Both the position numbers and the translations under genes were made by a program. 64,000 nt of DNA from NCBI GenBank assembly GCA_020809705.1, contig CP085825.1, positions 5,828,001 to 5,892,000 on the forward strand. Reading direction: 5' to 3'. This stretch comes from Calonectria ilicicola. Its lineage: Eukaryota > Ascomycota > Sordariomycetes > Hypocreales > Nectriaceae. Of the stretch, positions 11,302 to 21,777 are shown piece after piece. The stretch's first letter is position 1, and the number at the start of each line of letters is the position of its first letter. The notes beneath the pieces were generated by a model. It made no database searches, had not been told where the DNA came from, and was given only the letters and a program-made list of their open reading frames with translations.

Positions 11302-12255
11302 ATGTCGGCCGACGACACTTACGCGCCTCAGTCTCCGGACCTCTCATCTTTTTATTCGGCTGGCCCCACCGAGCCCGCACCGCAACAACTGCATCATCCA
11401 CAAGCCGCGGGCAGCCACCCAGGTCTTGAGTATAAAGCAACACCAGCTGCCTACGGCTTTTTCACTTCCTCTTATGTTCCTTCACCAGATCAGCTGAGCA
11501 ACCCTAATCTCGGTCAGTCGCAATATCACCCTCAACCGCAGCATCCGCCACCACCGCAACAGCCGGTCATCAAATACGAGTACCAGAACTATTCTCCACG
11601 TCTGCAGCAGCAATATCCACCGCCTGGCCACAGCCAAAAGCTCTCTCACGGCTCTATCCACGGAGCTCACCAACCAACCTCTCATCCTCAGCAACACGCG
11701 CAGTCATCGTTTGGTTTGCCATACGGAGAGCAAATCTTGCATTCGGTCGTAAACCAGGATCAAGCTCTGTTCCACGCGTCCCCTCCGAGTTCTGTCGCTT
11801 TCCCACACCCATCCAACGCGACAGCATTATCGCATTCAAATATGCCTCCCCGCAAGGCTGCGCCACCTCCGGCACCCATAATCGAGCCGTCCCCCGTCAA
11901 GACCAAGTTCCCCACGGCCAGAATCAAGAGAATTATGCAAGCGGACGAGGAAGTTGGCAAGGTCGCCCAGCAAACACCCATCGCCGTCGGAAAAGCACTC
12001 GAGCTGTTTATGATTCAGCTAGTTTCAAAGAGCGCCGATGTGGCCAAGGAGAAGGGATCGAAACGAGTTACCGCGCCAATGCTAAAGCACGTTGTTGAGA
12101 CTGATGAGCAGTGGGACTTTTTGAGAGACATTGTTAGTCGCGTAGAGAACGAGAAAGAAGGCAGCAAGGCAAAGGCAAAGGCGGAAAGCTCCAGCGACGA
12201 GGAGATTACAGAACCGAAGAAGCGAACCAGGGGAGGAAGGAAGAAGAAAGTATAA
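11302..12255 (+). CDS. BUR6: Negative cofactor 2 alpha subunit (Bur6/DRAP1), histone-fold protein
   Basis: A single exon of 317 residues. About residues 200-280 form an H2A-like histone fold: KFPTARIKRIMQADEEVGKV, TPIAVGKALELFM, then VTAPMLKHVVETDEQWDFL. This is the NC2-alpha signature. With NC2-beta it binds TBP on promoter DNA and blocks TFIIA/TFIIB entry, also helping TBP redistribution. The first 180 residues are disordered and rich in P, Q, H and S. The C-terminus is basic with an acidic-serine stretch (SSSDEEITEPKKRTRGGRKKKV), likely a nuclear localisation signal. The ATG at 11302 follows AAAAAA and is the first in frame. A second in-frame ATG at 11842 begins MPPRKAAPPP just before the fold, so a shorter isoform is possible. 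Confidence 0.93.
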   Translation: MSADDTYAPQSPDLSSFYSAGPTEPAPQQLHHPQAAGSHPGLEYKATPAAYGFFTSSYVPSPDQLSNPNLGQSQYHPQPQHPPPPQQPVIKYEYQNYSPRLQQQYPPPGHSQKLSHGSIHGAHQPTSHPQQHAQSSFGLPYGEQILHSVVNQDQALFHASPPSSVAFPHPSNATALSHSNMPPRKAAPPPAPIIEPSPVKTKFPTARIKRIMQADEEVGKVAQQTPIAVGKALELFMIQLVSKSADVAKEKGSKRVTAPMLKHVVETDEQWDFLRDIVSRVENEKEGSKAKAKAESSSDEEITEPKKRTRGGRKKKV

Positions 12256-13597
12256 GGTGCACGAGATCTGTATCTGGCAATCTAGAAACATGGGTGCATT
12301 TATGAAGGATATGATGAAGGATGAACTGGCGTTTGAAGGGATGGTTCCGCATACATCTGGCGTTAGGTCTCGTGAGGGTTTTCCTCTTGAGCAGAATATT
12401 TGGCGGCGCTTGTACTTTTTTTTTCCTGTCTTGGTAGAGATGTCTTCTATTCCGCTATTCCCCTCTCGACTGCCCCGCGTGTCTATGACAGTCGGCAGGT
12501 AAATATTATCGCAAGTCTATCGATCCCCATGTTGGATCGCTTGCAGACTATCCGTTGACAGATACTTGTATATATGTTTTGTGTATCTATTTTGCTTATG
12601 GAGCTGCGATGCCGGCTCTCATATATTTGAGTAGTGCTGTGGCTACCAATACTTGAAATAACAAGGTTCTACCCTAAACCGGAACCAACACCAGGTTGGG
12701 CGTCTGGAGTGTTGGATGAAATCTAAAGCCCAGAGTACCCACTTCCTCACATCCTGTTTGCGGAAGCCGACAGTGAGCGTGAACATGCATATGACATATG
12801 ACCGCAGAGGTACGGCAATATTACATGCACCTCGAGGGCTATCACACACACACCACTTGATGTAGGCAGGGTATAATAGTAGGGGTGGAAGCTATAGATG
12901 TTTGATGGAAGGAAGTGGGCGGATTTTGAGCATGAACACGTTTTTTTTTCCCAGTTCTTTTTTTTTTTTGTTACCGCCCTTCTCGGATCAGGTCCAAAAA
13001 CGGTGGTGATATCAAACCATAAACGGTTTCATATGGGGTCCGTTCGTTGTGGACAGGTCGACATCTCCATGCGTTACATATGTAGCAGGCAAAATGGGCA
13101 CGGGGCCGGCCCATCTCCGAACTGTCCAACAAGGTCTCGAGCACCCCGGAGGGTGGATGATCTCCCCGCAAGGGGGTTCGTTAGGGGTCCGTAGGGGGAG
13201 GTCGTAGCGGCTTTCAGAGAGGCTTACGGGGAGGCTGTCTGCTGGAAGCGTCCACTGCACGCGGGCCGTTGGTTTTTTCCCCCTCCCCCCCTTGCTTTTC
13301 GCTCTGCCTTACCTAAGGCTATGTACCACCAGGGACTTATGACCTACTGGGACCTCCACCCACCTAGACTCTGGCAGGGTACCTCCACTACGGATACCTC
13401 CCGCAAACCCCGAGCAAGCAAGACGGTTCATCGTCGACGACACCAACAAATGCAAATACCTTGTTATTTTCCTCGTTCTTGCCCGCACGCGATTTTGACG
13501 CCTCGTGCAGTCTCCTCCGCCTATCCAACCCTCCATCGAAGCTAGATGAGGCACCGCCAGCTGCTTCTAATTGCTGCTTGCTCCTCTGCGTAACCCA
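12256..13597. other. Intergenic region between BUR6 and PIK1
   Basis: No gene is supported. The left part is BUR6 3' flank. T-runs occur at 12943-12971 and there is a C-rich block at 13278-13291. The right 250 bp are pyrimidine-rich and probably include the PIK1 leader. Confidence 0.5.
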
Positions 13598-16500
13598 ATG
13601 TCGTGGGACTTGCTTCAGAGGTTCCTCGAATCCGACGTCTTCAACTCCAACCCCTTTCTCTCCGTCTCCTATCTCTCGTGAGTCTTCCTCTGTTTCGTTA
13701 TCTGGGCAAAAATTTCCGTCTGAAGTTTTCCCGCGCCCCAAACATACCCACGATATATATATTTTTTTAAACCAGAGCACCCCTTTCGTCCCCGCTACGC
13801 TGTGTCTTCGCCATCGCTAATGCCACCTGTCGCGCCGCAGACGCTACGCCGACCACGTGGGCATTCACTATGTCCTCTGCAACAAGTTGCGCCAGTTCCC
13901 ATACGAGGACATTGAATTCTTCCTACCACAGTTATGCCACCTTATAATCAGTGTGGACAATGAGTCAATGGCTCTGGAGGAATTTTTGCTGGACTTGTGT
14001 GAGGAATCAGTGACAGCTGCGCTCTTAGTATGTTAAGCATCCGATGAGCCCTTGCGCGGGACGCACGTTAGACGCAGGATGAGAAGCTGACCCGAGGTTT
14101 CGATTAGACCTTCTGGCTATTCCAGACCTATCTCCATGATCTTGCGTCGAACCCACAATCTGAAGCCTTCCAAACCTGTCGCCGAGTATATAACAAGGTT
14201 CAACACATTGTCTTTGGTTTGGCCGATACCGCTCGCAACGAAAAGATCAAGGAAAATGTGCTGCCCGTCACCGTTCTCTCCAGCTTCGTTCTCGCCAGTG
14301 TCGCCTTGCCCATGTTCCCCAGATGGGCTGGTCCCCTTGCTGTCGCGCAGGCGCGCAAACCTCAGCCGTTGACGACTGACCTCGCCCCGGAGGCCAAGGA
14401 CAATGCCAAACCCACTCGAGCAAATACTGTCAATTCCGCGAATTCACGATCGAGGCGTACACGGGACACAGGGAGGACATTTAGTGCACCGGATCCCAAA
14501 GGTTCAAGGGATCCCTCAAGGGAACCACCTCCAAGAAGCTCGCGGGGGCCTTCAGACTCCCCAGGCTCTACTCCTGCGCCGAGATCGAAGACGCCCGTCG
14601 ACACCAAGAGGGCTGCTTCCTTGGGTATGAAGTCGCTAGAGGCCAAGCTCAGCACATCCTCCCTCCCATTGCCTTCTCCACGACCTTCGACACGGCCAAC
14701 GACGCCAGCATCTGGAGGTGTGTCGCCACGACCTGGGGATAGTATGAATCGAAGACATTCTCACCATCCCAAGGGTCTGGGCGGCGCGACTGACTTATCG
14801 CCGATGCAAAAGACAAAGCTCCTGCGGCAACATTATTTTAGATCGCAGACTCAATTCTTGACCGCCCTGGAAGGCATTTCGAACCGCCTCGTCCTGGTTC
14901 CGAAACCCGCTCGCATGAGCGCCCTTCGAGCAGAGTTGGCACTGATATCCCAAGAACTTCCCGCAGAAGTCGACATCCCTGTAATCTGCCCCCCAACTTT
15001 GGTGAATGGAGCTCCTGGAAAGAGCCGTCATCATAGAATTGTGCGCGTGAACCCTGCCGAAGCCACGGTCTTGAATAGTGCAGAGAAGGTACCATATTTA
15101 ATCATGGTAGAAGTTCTTAGGGAGGACTTCTCTTTCGACCCTGATGCCCCTGACAATCAGCGTTTGTTGGGTTCTCTGTTGGATGGCACTTCCAACTCGA
15201 AGCGCATATTCGATTTGTCCGACTCTCCCAGAATGTCTCCAACAATCAAGGCTCCTGAGCCTATCGCCGACAGTGTTTTTGAACCTGCATCTGGTGACTT
15301 GGGAAGCTCACCTCTCGTCAGAGACTTCAACGAAGAATCGCCAGAGTACTCACCGCGAGTGAATCAACACCGACCAACTCCACGCCTCCCAACTGGGACA
15401 GCGACGGGCTCCTCAAGTACAGAGTTGGGAACCCCTAGGTCTTCAGGCACTATTAACTCCAGGTCCACGAGCCCGGGTCCCATGTCCCGAAGAATGACTT
15501 TGCCAATTCAGCGAACCGCCACAGCTGATCAGCCAGACTTTTCAGCGCTTGCGACACACATGAGGACGGCATCTCAGATGCTTGCACAACTCGAAGCCAC
15601 GAGTGGGAAACGGCCGAAGCAGGAAGTTGCCGCAATCAGAGCTAAGATTATTGCAAGCATGCAGAGTTTGGAGGAACAGAGTTTTGATACGGATGAACAT
15701 GGTCCAACTTTTGATACCATCATGGCTAGGTCGAACACGACTCCAATTGCTCCTACAAACCCAGATCTAGAAGAGGATGCCCCAATCGACCCTAATCTTA
15801 ATGCCAGCGCTGGAAGGGACCGAATGGAGAATGATATCAAAACCGGCGGTGTCCAGCGCCGGGGTGACCGAGACGACCCAAGTGCAGCGGTTTTCGGAGA
15901 AGCGTGGGAAGCCAAAAAAGAACGTATTCGCAAGTCGTCACCATATGGCTGGATGAAGAACTGGGACCTGGTTAGTGTTATTGTTAAGACGGGAGCCGAT
16001 TTACGACAGGAGGCGTTTGCTTGTCAATTGATTGAGGCGTGCCACAAGATCTGGGTTGAGGCGAAAGTTGATGTTTGGGTCAAGCGGATGCGGATTTTGG
16101 TCACTGGCGAATCCGGTGGACTCGTTGAGACCATTACAAATGGCGTGTCATTGCATTCCCTAAAGCGCAGTCTTACACTTGCTTCCATCGAGTCGGGCAA
16201 CAACCCTCGACACCGTATTGCAACACTCAGGGATCATTTCCTGAGAGCATTTGGGAAACCCGACAGCAAGCCATATAGGGCGGGCGTGGACGCGTTTAAG
16301 AAGTCTCTTGCGGCTTACAGCATGATTTCATATGTTTTGCAGCTCAAGGACAGACACAATGGAAACGTCTTGATCGACAGCGAGGGTCACATCGTCCATA
16401 TCGATTTTGGATTTATGCTATCGAATTCGCCTGGTTCAGTGGGATTTGAGGCTGCCCCGTTCAAATTGACTCACGAATATGTCGATGTTCTTGGCGGCGT

Positions 16501-16915
16501 TGATTCGCCCGATTACGAGGACTACAAGAAATTGTGCAAGCAAGCTTTCCAAGGTAAGTCTTGTTCGATGCATTATTTATTTACTGGTGTGGTGGACTAA
16601 TTTTTTTACTTTCTAGCGCTACGTCGTAATGCCGACAACATTATTGACCTGGTTGCCATGATGGGGCATGACTCCAAGATGCCATGTTTCGCTGTTGGGA
16701 TTACTCAGGTCACCAACACTCTCCGGCAGCGATTCCAGCTTCATCTTAGCGCAGATGAGGCAGAGCAGTTTGTTGAGACTGATCTTGTTGCCAAGTCCTT
16801 CGGTAGTTACTACACTCGACTGTGAGTTTCCTTCGGCTGTTAAAGGGGTTCCTGTGGCTGACCATTTATTATTAGTTATGACACTTTCCAGTATCGCACG
16901 CAGGGTATATATTAG
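13598..16915 (+). CDS. PIK1: Phosphatidylinositol 4-kinase Pik1 (PI4K type III beta)
   Basis: Five exons: 13598-13677, 13841-14027, 14108-16553, 16617-16821 and 16876-16915, giving 985 residues. The start MSWDLLQRFLESDVFN and the following helices form the lipid-kinase-unique region. About residues 125-150 (RNEKIKENVLPVTVLSSFVL) form a hydrophobic stretch where yeast Pik1 binds the calcium sensor Frq1. Residues about 155-670 are largely disordered and rich in S, P and R. The kinase domain starts near 685, with LKDRHNGNVLID (about 836) as catalytic loop and HIDFGFML (about 853) as the DFG-type metal site. The end, FQYRTQGIY, lies in a last exon of only 40 nt. The enzyme makes PI4P at the Golgi and nucleus and is needed for secretion. 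All introns have GT-AG ends and keep the frame. Confidence 0.95.
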
Positions 16916-17704
16916 AAGACCGTTTCATGATACCCCGCGCCTGCACCAAGGAGACAGAGATTGGAAAGCACGCAGCGATGGTGGAGAGGTTCGCATTGGG
17001 AAATCTGAATTGTATTTGGGGAATATGAGAAGGCGTTTGTGGACGATTAGACACGACCTAGGGGCAAGGATGTTGTTTGGATCTGATGAATGCTTGTTGC
17101 AAGGAGGGAAAGAAGCCTCTGTGAGGACGAGTGCGAGATGAAATGTCTGGTAGAGACGCAAAAACATGAAACGGAGGAGCATTTGAAAAGGGATTGCGCC
17201 ATCGGAGCACTCTTACGTTGTTTTGATGGGACAGCGGTTTCGAATTTATGTTGATGATGTTGAAGAAGAAATGTATCCGTCTCTGCCGCTACAAAAACTC
17301 ATATATGCACACGTATTATTTTCTCTCATTCAATTCCTGATTCGAAGGGGAAAAAGTCAACGTCGTCTCAAAAGATCGAGACTGTATTAAAGTACTATGG
17401 CTGCCCAGTCCCGTGGCCTGTCGGCGGCGTGAATTTTTTTACTCCTTTTTAGACTGCTCCTCTTACATGTTCCTCGTCACCAAACAACACCATTGATGCA
17501 GAAGCCAAGTTGCTCACCCACTGCCGGAAATTCCACAAAAAACACCGTGCCTGCCTGCCTATCATCACAGCTGACATTGCCGAGCTTGGTTGTTTCCTTT
17601 GAAAAAAAAAAAAGAGAAGAAGCCGCCGGGTTAATAAATGCTCACCCTCGGCGGAGATGTTTTTTGATCACGGCGTACTGCCCCAGCAACGTCCGGTTGG
17701 GTAC
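16916..17704. other. Convergent 3' region between PIK1 and the RING gene
   Basis: Both neighbours end here. Frames seen in this stretch are short and lack any conserved feature. An A-run lies at about 17600-17612. Poly(A) signals of both genes are expected here but were not pinpointed. Confidence 0.5.
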
Positions 17705-20608
17705 CTAGTTCCACCGGTCGCCCTCTCGCTCTGCCTCGAGCCTGCGCATTCGCTCCTCCTCATCGCCACCGCTGACGGCCTCGCTGCGACGCCCTGAGCC
17801 TGCTGCGGTAGCTGAAGCTGCCGTTCTCCGGCCCTTGCGAGACCCTGAAGCGCCGTCGTCGTCACCGTCGCGATTGCGCTTCCACCCCAGCCCCGCGATG
17901 CGCTGGGCCTCCTTCAATAAACGCTCCCGATCACGAGCCTCACGTTCCAGAGTGTGTGGGTCTTTGTCCCTCGAGGGGCCATCGGGCTTGGACGAGCCCT
18001 TGATGTCGTAGCCGCGAGGTCCTGCGGGTGGTTTGATGTCCTTCTCTGCGGGGGCATCGGGGGCATCAGGCGAGTGTCGTCGGCTGCTGTATCTTGAGTC
18101 GCGGTCTCGATCTCGATCCCTGTCGCGGTCCCTATCCCGATCGCGGTCTCTGTCACGATCGCGGTCCTTGTCTCTGTGGCGATCTTTGCGATCTTTTCTG
18201 TCCTTGTCACGTTCTCTCTCCTTGTCGCGGCGGCGGTCACGTTCGTAATCTCTATCCCGATGGGACGAGGGCCGGTGACTGGTCGACTTTTTGCGATCCT
18301 CCTCTCGGTACTTGTCCTTTTCTCGGTCCCTTCGCTTGTCGCTGTCTCTGTCTCGGCGGCTACGGTGAGTTGATCGCTTCTCATCAGCGGGAGAAGCTGA
18401 TCGGGAGCGCTCTGTGTACTTGTCATCTTTGTCTCTAGAACGCGCGGGCTCTTCATCATCGTAGTAATGACGCCGGCTTTTATGCTTCTTACGACGGGCT
18501 TCATCGTCGTAGCCTTCGTCTTCCACCGACTCGGAGCGGTGGCGTCTACGTCGGCGCGAGTTGCGATGCCTGCTTCGGCTTCGGCTTCTACTGGCCGTTC
18601 TTGACCTTGAGCCAGGATGGTCCTGCTCGCGGTCGTCGGCTTCTTTGTCATCACCTCTGTCGTGGTCGTGGTCCTTGGTACGGTCCTTGCTCTGCTCCTG
18701 GCTGGGAACACTGTCCTTGTCCTTCTCTCGTTCGGGCGACTTACTCCTTGATGCATCCTGTTCTGCAGGCGTGTCTCGTGCGGGGCCATTGGGTCTCAAC
18801 TGCGGCACATCGCCGCTCACCTGGTAGCCACGTGCCCGGAGGTTGAGCAGGCTCGTATTCGGTAGGCCTTGGCGCATCGCCTTGGGTCCTGTCGGTGCAT
18901 TAATGGGAACATCAGGGGCGGGCACGACCGATCGAATGGTTCCGAGTCCGCTGCGCTGCTGGAAGTTGCCAGACGGCCCTCCCGCGTTAGCTGCCGCCGT
19001 CACATTACCGCCCCCATTGCCTTGAGCCTCACTCGAGGGGGCATGGTCTCCGGATGGCGTTTCATTGCTCGGGCTGTCCTCGTTGGGCTTGGTGTCACCG
19101 TTGCTGGCACCTGCATCTATGGTCTTGCCTTCGGACTCTCCCTGGTTGTCATTCTGCAGCTGGCCCTGAGCACCAGACCCGAACTGGGACATTTGGCCTT
19201 GGTCTTGGTAGTTGGCGTTGCCACCAAACTGGTAACCGCCTCGACCATAGCCCCCGTAAAATCCGCGCCCGCGCCCGCGACCACGTCCGAAGTTGTTGCG
19301 GCGATAGTCATTGATGTGACCATAATTACCTTGATTGTATCCTGTCTGGAATCCTGAGTTAAAGTTCCCAAAATCACCAGTTCCCATGCCAGGACCATTT
19401 TGATTGTAATTATTCTGGTCGAAATTCCACGACTGTGAACCGTTCCAGTTATTATTGGAGCCTTGGCCAAATCCACCACCGAAGCCTCCCATGCCGTTCA
19501 TGCCCATGCCTTGAAAGCCACCGTTCATAAACATGTTCTGCATCGTCATTGGGTCCATGCCCATACCCGGCATGCCTGGGTCTATGTTAGTATTTGAGAA
19601 TTTCTTAGCACGAGGGAGGAGGGGACGCTTACCCATCATAGGGAAACCACCAAAGCCGTTTGGCGCCATGCCGTTCTGCATTGCCATCATCATCTGCATC
19701 TGGTTGAAGTCGCCAGCACCAGAGAAGCCGTTGGCGTTGGGAAAGCCGCCGTTTGCTGACTCGGAATCGTACGTCTCTTGCTCATCGCCTGCTTCGTCAC
19801 CCTCTTCTGCCTTATCGCCCTCCACGTTCTCATTTACGTCGTTGACCTCATCATGATTACCATTTGCTTCGTCGGCTTGCGCCGCCTGAGGCTCGCCTGC
19901 TTCGTCTTGCTGAGATACGACCGCATCTTGGCTATCAAGATCCTGCTGTTTTACGTTAGTCTATTGCCAGAATGACGTCAAGAACGAAAACGAAAAAAAA
20001 AAAAAAAAAAAAAAAAAATCTGCCGTACCTGATCGGCTGGTTGGGCAGAGTCAGACTCTTGCACATCCTTGGGTCCAGAAACTGCTTCTCCAGATTGCGG
20101 TCCTCCACCAAGATTATCTTCTGCTGGTGGTTCCGGCGCGGTCGGTTCTGCGACTGGAAGAGAGGGCTTGGGCGCGTCGACGGGCGTAGGAGGAGCAGAA
20201 TCTTTGGATCGACTCGCCTCTCGCTTCTTTTCAGCCGTGCGAAGAAAGACTCGAATAGTGGTTCGAAGAGACTTGTGCGGTTTGCAGTCTTCGGCAGATA
20301 GGGGAGAATGCTCGCAGACGGGACATGAGGGAGGCAGGTTTGATTGACCTGGCGAGTTAGCATCCGAGTCTCTTTGTTTCAATCAGCCGAGAGCAATACG
20401 TACAAGTTTCGCATATGGCCTGTTCGCAGCAAGGCAAGCGGTATGCGTTGACGGCGAGCTTGCTGCAGATCGCACATCGAAGCTTGATGGGGATGTCGTC
20501 CGGGGCAAGTGAGCTGCGCGGGAGGTTAGCCACGGGAAGCGCAACACAACTGTCGCAATTCAAAACCCACCTGATGAGCTCAGCCTGAGCCTCAGAAATG
20601 GAAGTCAT
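17705..20608 (-). CDS. RBBP6-like RING-finger protein with Q/N/G-rich, RGG and RD/RS regions
   Basis: Five exons (20608-20571, 20513-20404, 20348-20029, 19945-19633, 19581-17705) give about 885 residues. Residues 26-61 form a Cys-only RING: C26xxC29, C41-C42, C47xxC50, C58xxC61, with the PCC core and final CPVC typical of the RBBP6 RING. The DWNN domain and zinc knuckle of RBBP6/Mpe1 are absent. After it come an acidic region, a G/N/M/F/Q-rich region (about 270-400) with an RGG-like block (GRGRGRGFYGGYGRGG), and a long RD/RE/RS tail with about ten RD dipeptides in a row. Inference: a nuclear E3 ligase acting in pre-mRNA processing. No specific function is known to me. Intron 4 (19582-19632) is 51 nt, in frame and stop-free. 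The acceptor at 19946 could also be three bases further on. Confidence 0.85.
19993..20018. repeat. A26 homopolymer inside an intron of the RING gene
   Basis: Twenty-six consecutive A on the plus strand, so T on the sense strand of the RING gene, lie between donor (20028) and acceptor (19946) of its third intron. Length may be affected by sequencing or slippage. Confidence 0.85.
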
Positions 20609-21115
20609 ATCGCGATCGCAAAGCTCCTGCCTGTTTCGAGGGAAATTATCGTGTGTGAGAGAGCGTCATGGAGAAGTTTGTAGCCGGTTTTGCGAGTCGA
20701 GGTGAGGCGAGGCGAGGTTGGGGCTAAGACTCAAAGGCGATGGAGCTGGTATGAGATATAGATCGGGCACAGGTGTAGGACGCCTGTTCTCAGCTGCGTT
20801 AGGTCGCCGAGTCGAGAGAATGTGTCAATGGGAGAGCGAGTGGCGAGCCCTTCGCGAAAGATGACTGGGAAAGCTTGAACCCTCGTTTGCTTGCACGCAC
20901 GCAAAAGGCGACGGCCTGTTGTTGAGAGCGTGAGGAGTTTGCTCCGGCGGACGTCGGCCTGGTGTGGAAAAAAGTGGATCCCGTAGAACCCAGCGACGCG
21001 CGCCAGAAACACGCTGAACTTTGACTCACGTGACAATCGTCACTCTCGCGAGATCTGAGTGGCGCTCAGATGGTAAGCAATCTGCACCCATGCTGACTGA
21101 TGTATACACTACAAT

Positions 21116-21440
21116 ACAATCCTTGAAAGATTGTACCCATTCTATTTCTTCCTTGCCATATCCCAACTGATCATGTAAAATTAATAAATAATAAATAAAG
21201 AAACAATTTATCTATATTAATCTATTTATTATTCATTCATTCATTTATTTATTTAGCTCTCAATTTTTCAGCCTTGAACCAATCATTTAGAGTAGTTGAG
21301 TTACGTGAAGCTCTAGATGAAGATGTCACTCAGCGACGACCTTAAGAGGGTGTACTGTATAAGCACATATATATAAGCAGATGCGCAAACCATTTCGCAT
21401 TTATTCTTTTACTCATTCTGGACTAATCTAGAGCAGTGAC
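21116..21440. repeat. Diverged dispersed repeat, copy 1
   Basis: It begins with a perfect 19-nt hairpin, ACAATC-CTTGAAA-GATTGT (21116-21134), and ends with TTCTGGACTAATCTAGAGCA continuing to GTGAC at 21440. Both blocks recur in the same order and orientation at 32686-32702 and 32818-32843, but the spacer differs (about 280 versus 115 bp) and is AT-rich here. This suggests related remnants of a small element. It has no coding capacity. Confidence 0.5.
21176..21256. repeat. AT-rich low-complexity tract with ATTC/ATTT tetranucleotides
   Basis: Runs of TAAA, TTTA and ATTC units (three ATTC followed by ATTT copies) make up this nearly GC-free segment, which sits within the repeat copy described above. 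Confidence 0.7.
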
Positions 21441-21777
21441 CAGCATTTAGACAACTGCTATGTGCCAGGCTATGTCACACGACACGTTTCTCGACCCCGT
21501 CTCAGATGGCGCCTAAGTCAAACATGTCTGCCTGCTTCGGTAGTGTGGTTTTGAGAATCACAAGCACTCAGCCGATCCACGTCGCTAGGTAAATGTAATT
21601 AGAGTCAGAACAATACTCGACTCGCAAAGCATAAACATAATAGCAACTCCCATATGCTCCTCTTGGCTTCATTCCCAAACCGGCTGGCACGAAAGGGCAG
21701 GGTACCGTACAAAAAATAAACATCCTCCGCATCCTTCTCCCTCACTCCCTTTGGTCCACATCTCTCTCTCACCCAAA

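Larger units (their letters stand above)
20609..21777. other. Intergenic region between the RING and VPS21 genes
   Basis: It holds the 5' flank of the RING gene and the 3' flank of VPS21. The centre is strongly AT-rich (21176-21256) and is flanked by the two conserved blocks of a dispersed repeat. No gene is supported. Confidence 0.55.

Noticed and set aside
18033..19357. Several long plus-strand frames rich in Ser, Arg and Leu
   Set aside because: They are antisense shadows of the RD/RS and G/N-rich repeats of the RING gene.
17705..20608. Naming the RING gene MPE1
   Set aside because: No DWNN domain or zinc knuckle is present; only the RING resembles RBBP6.
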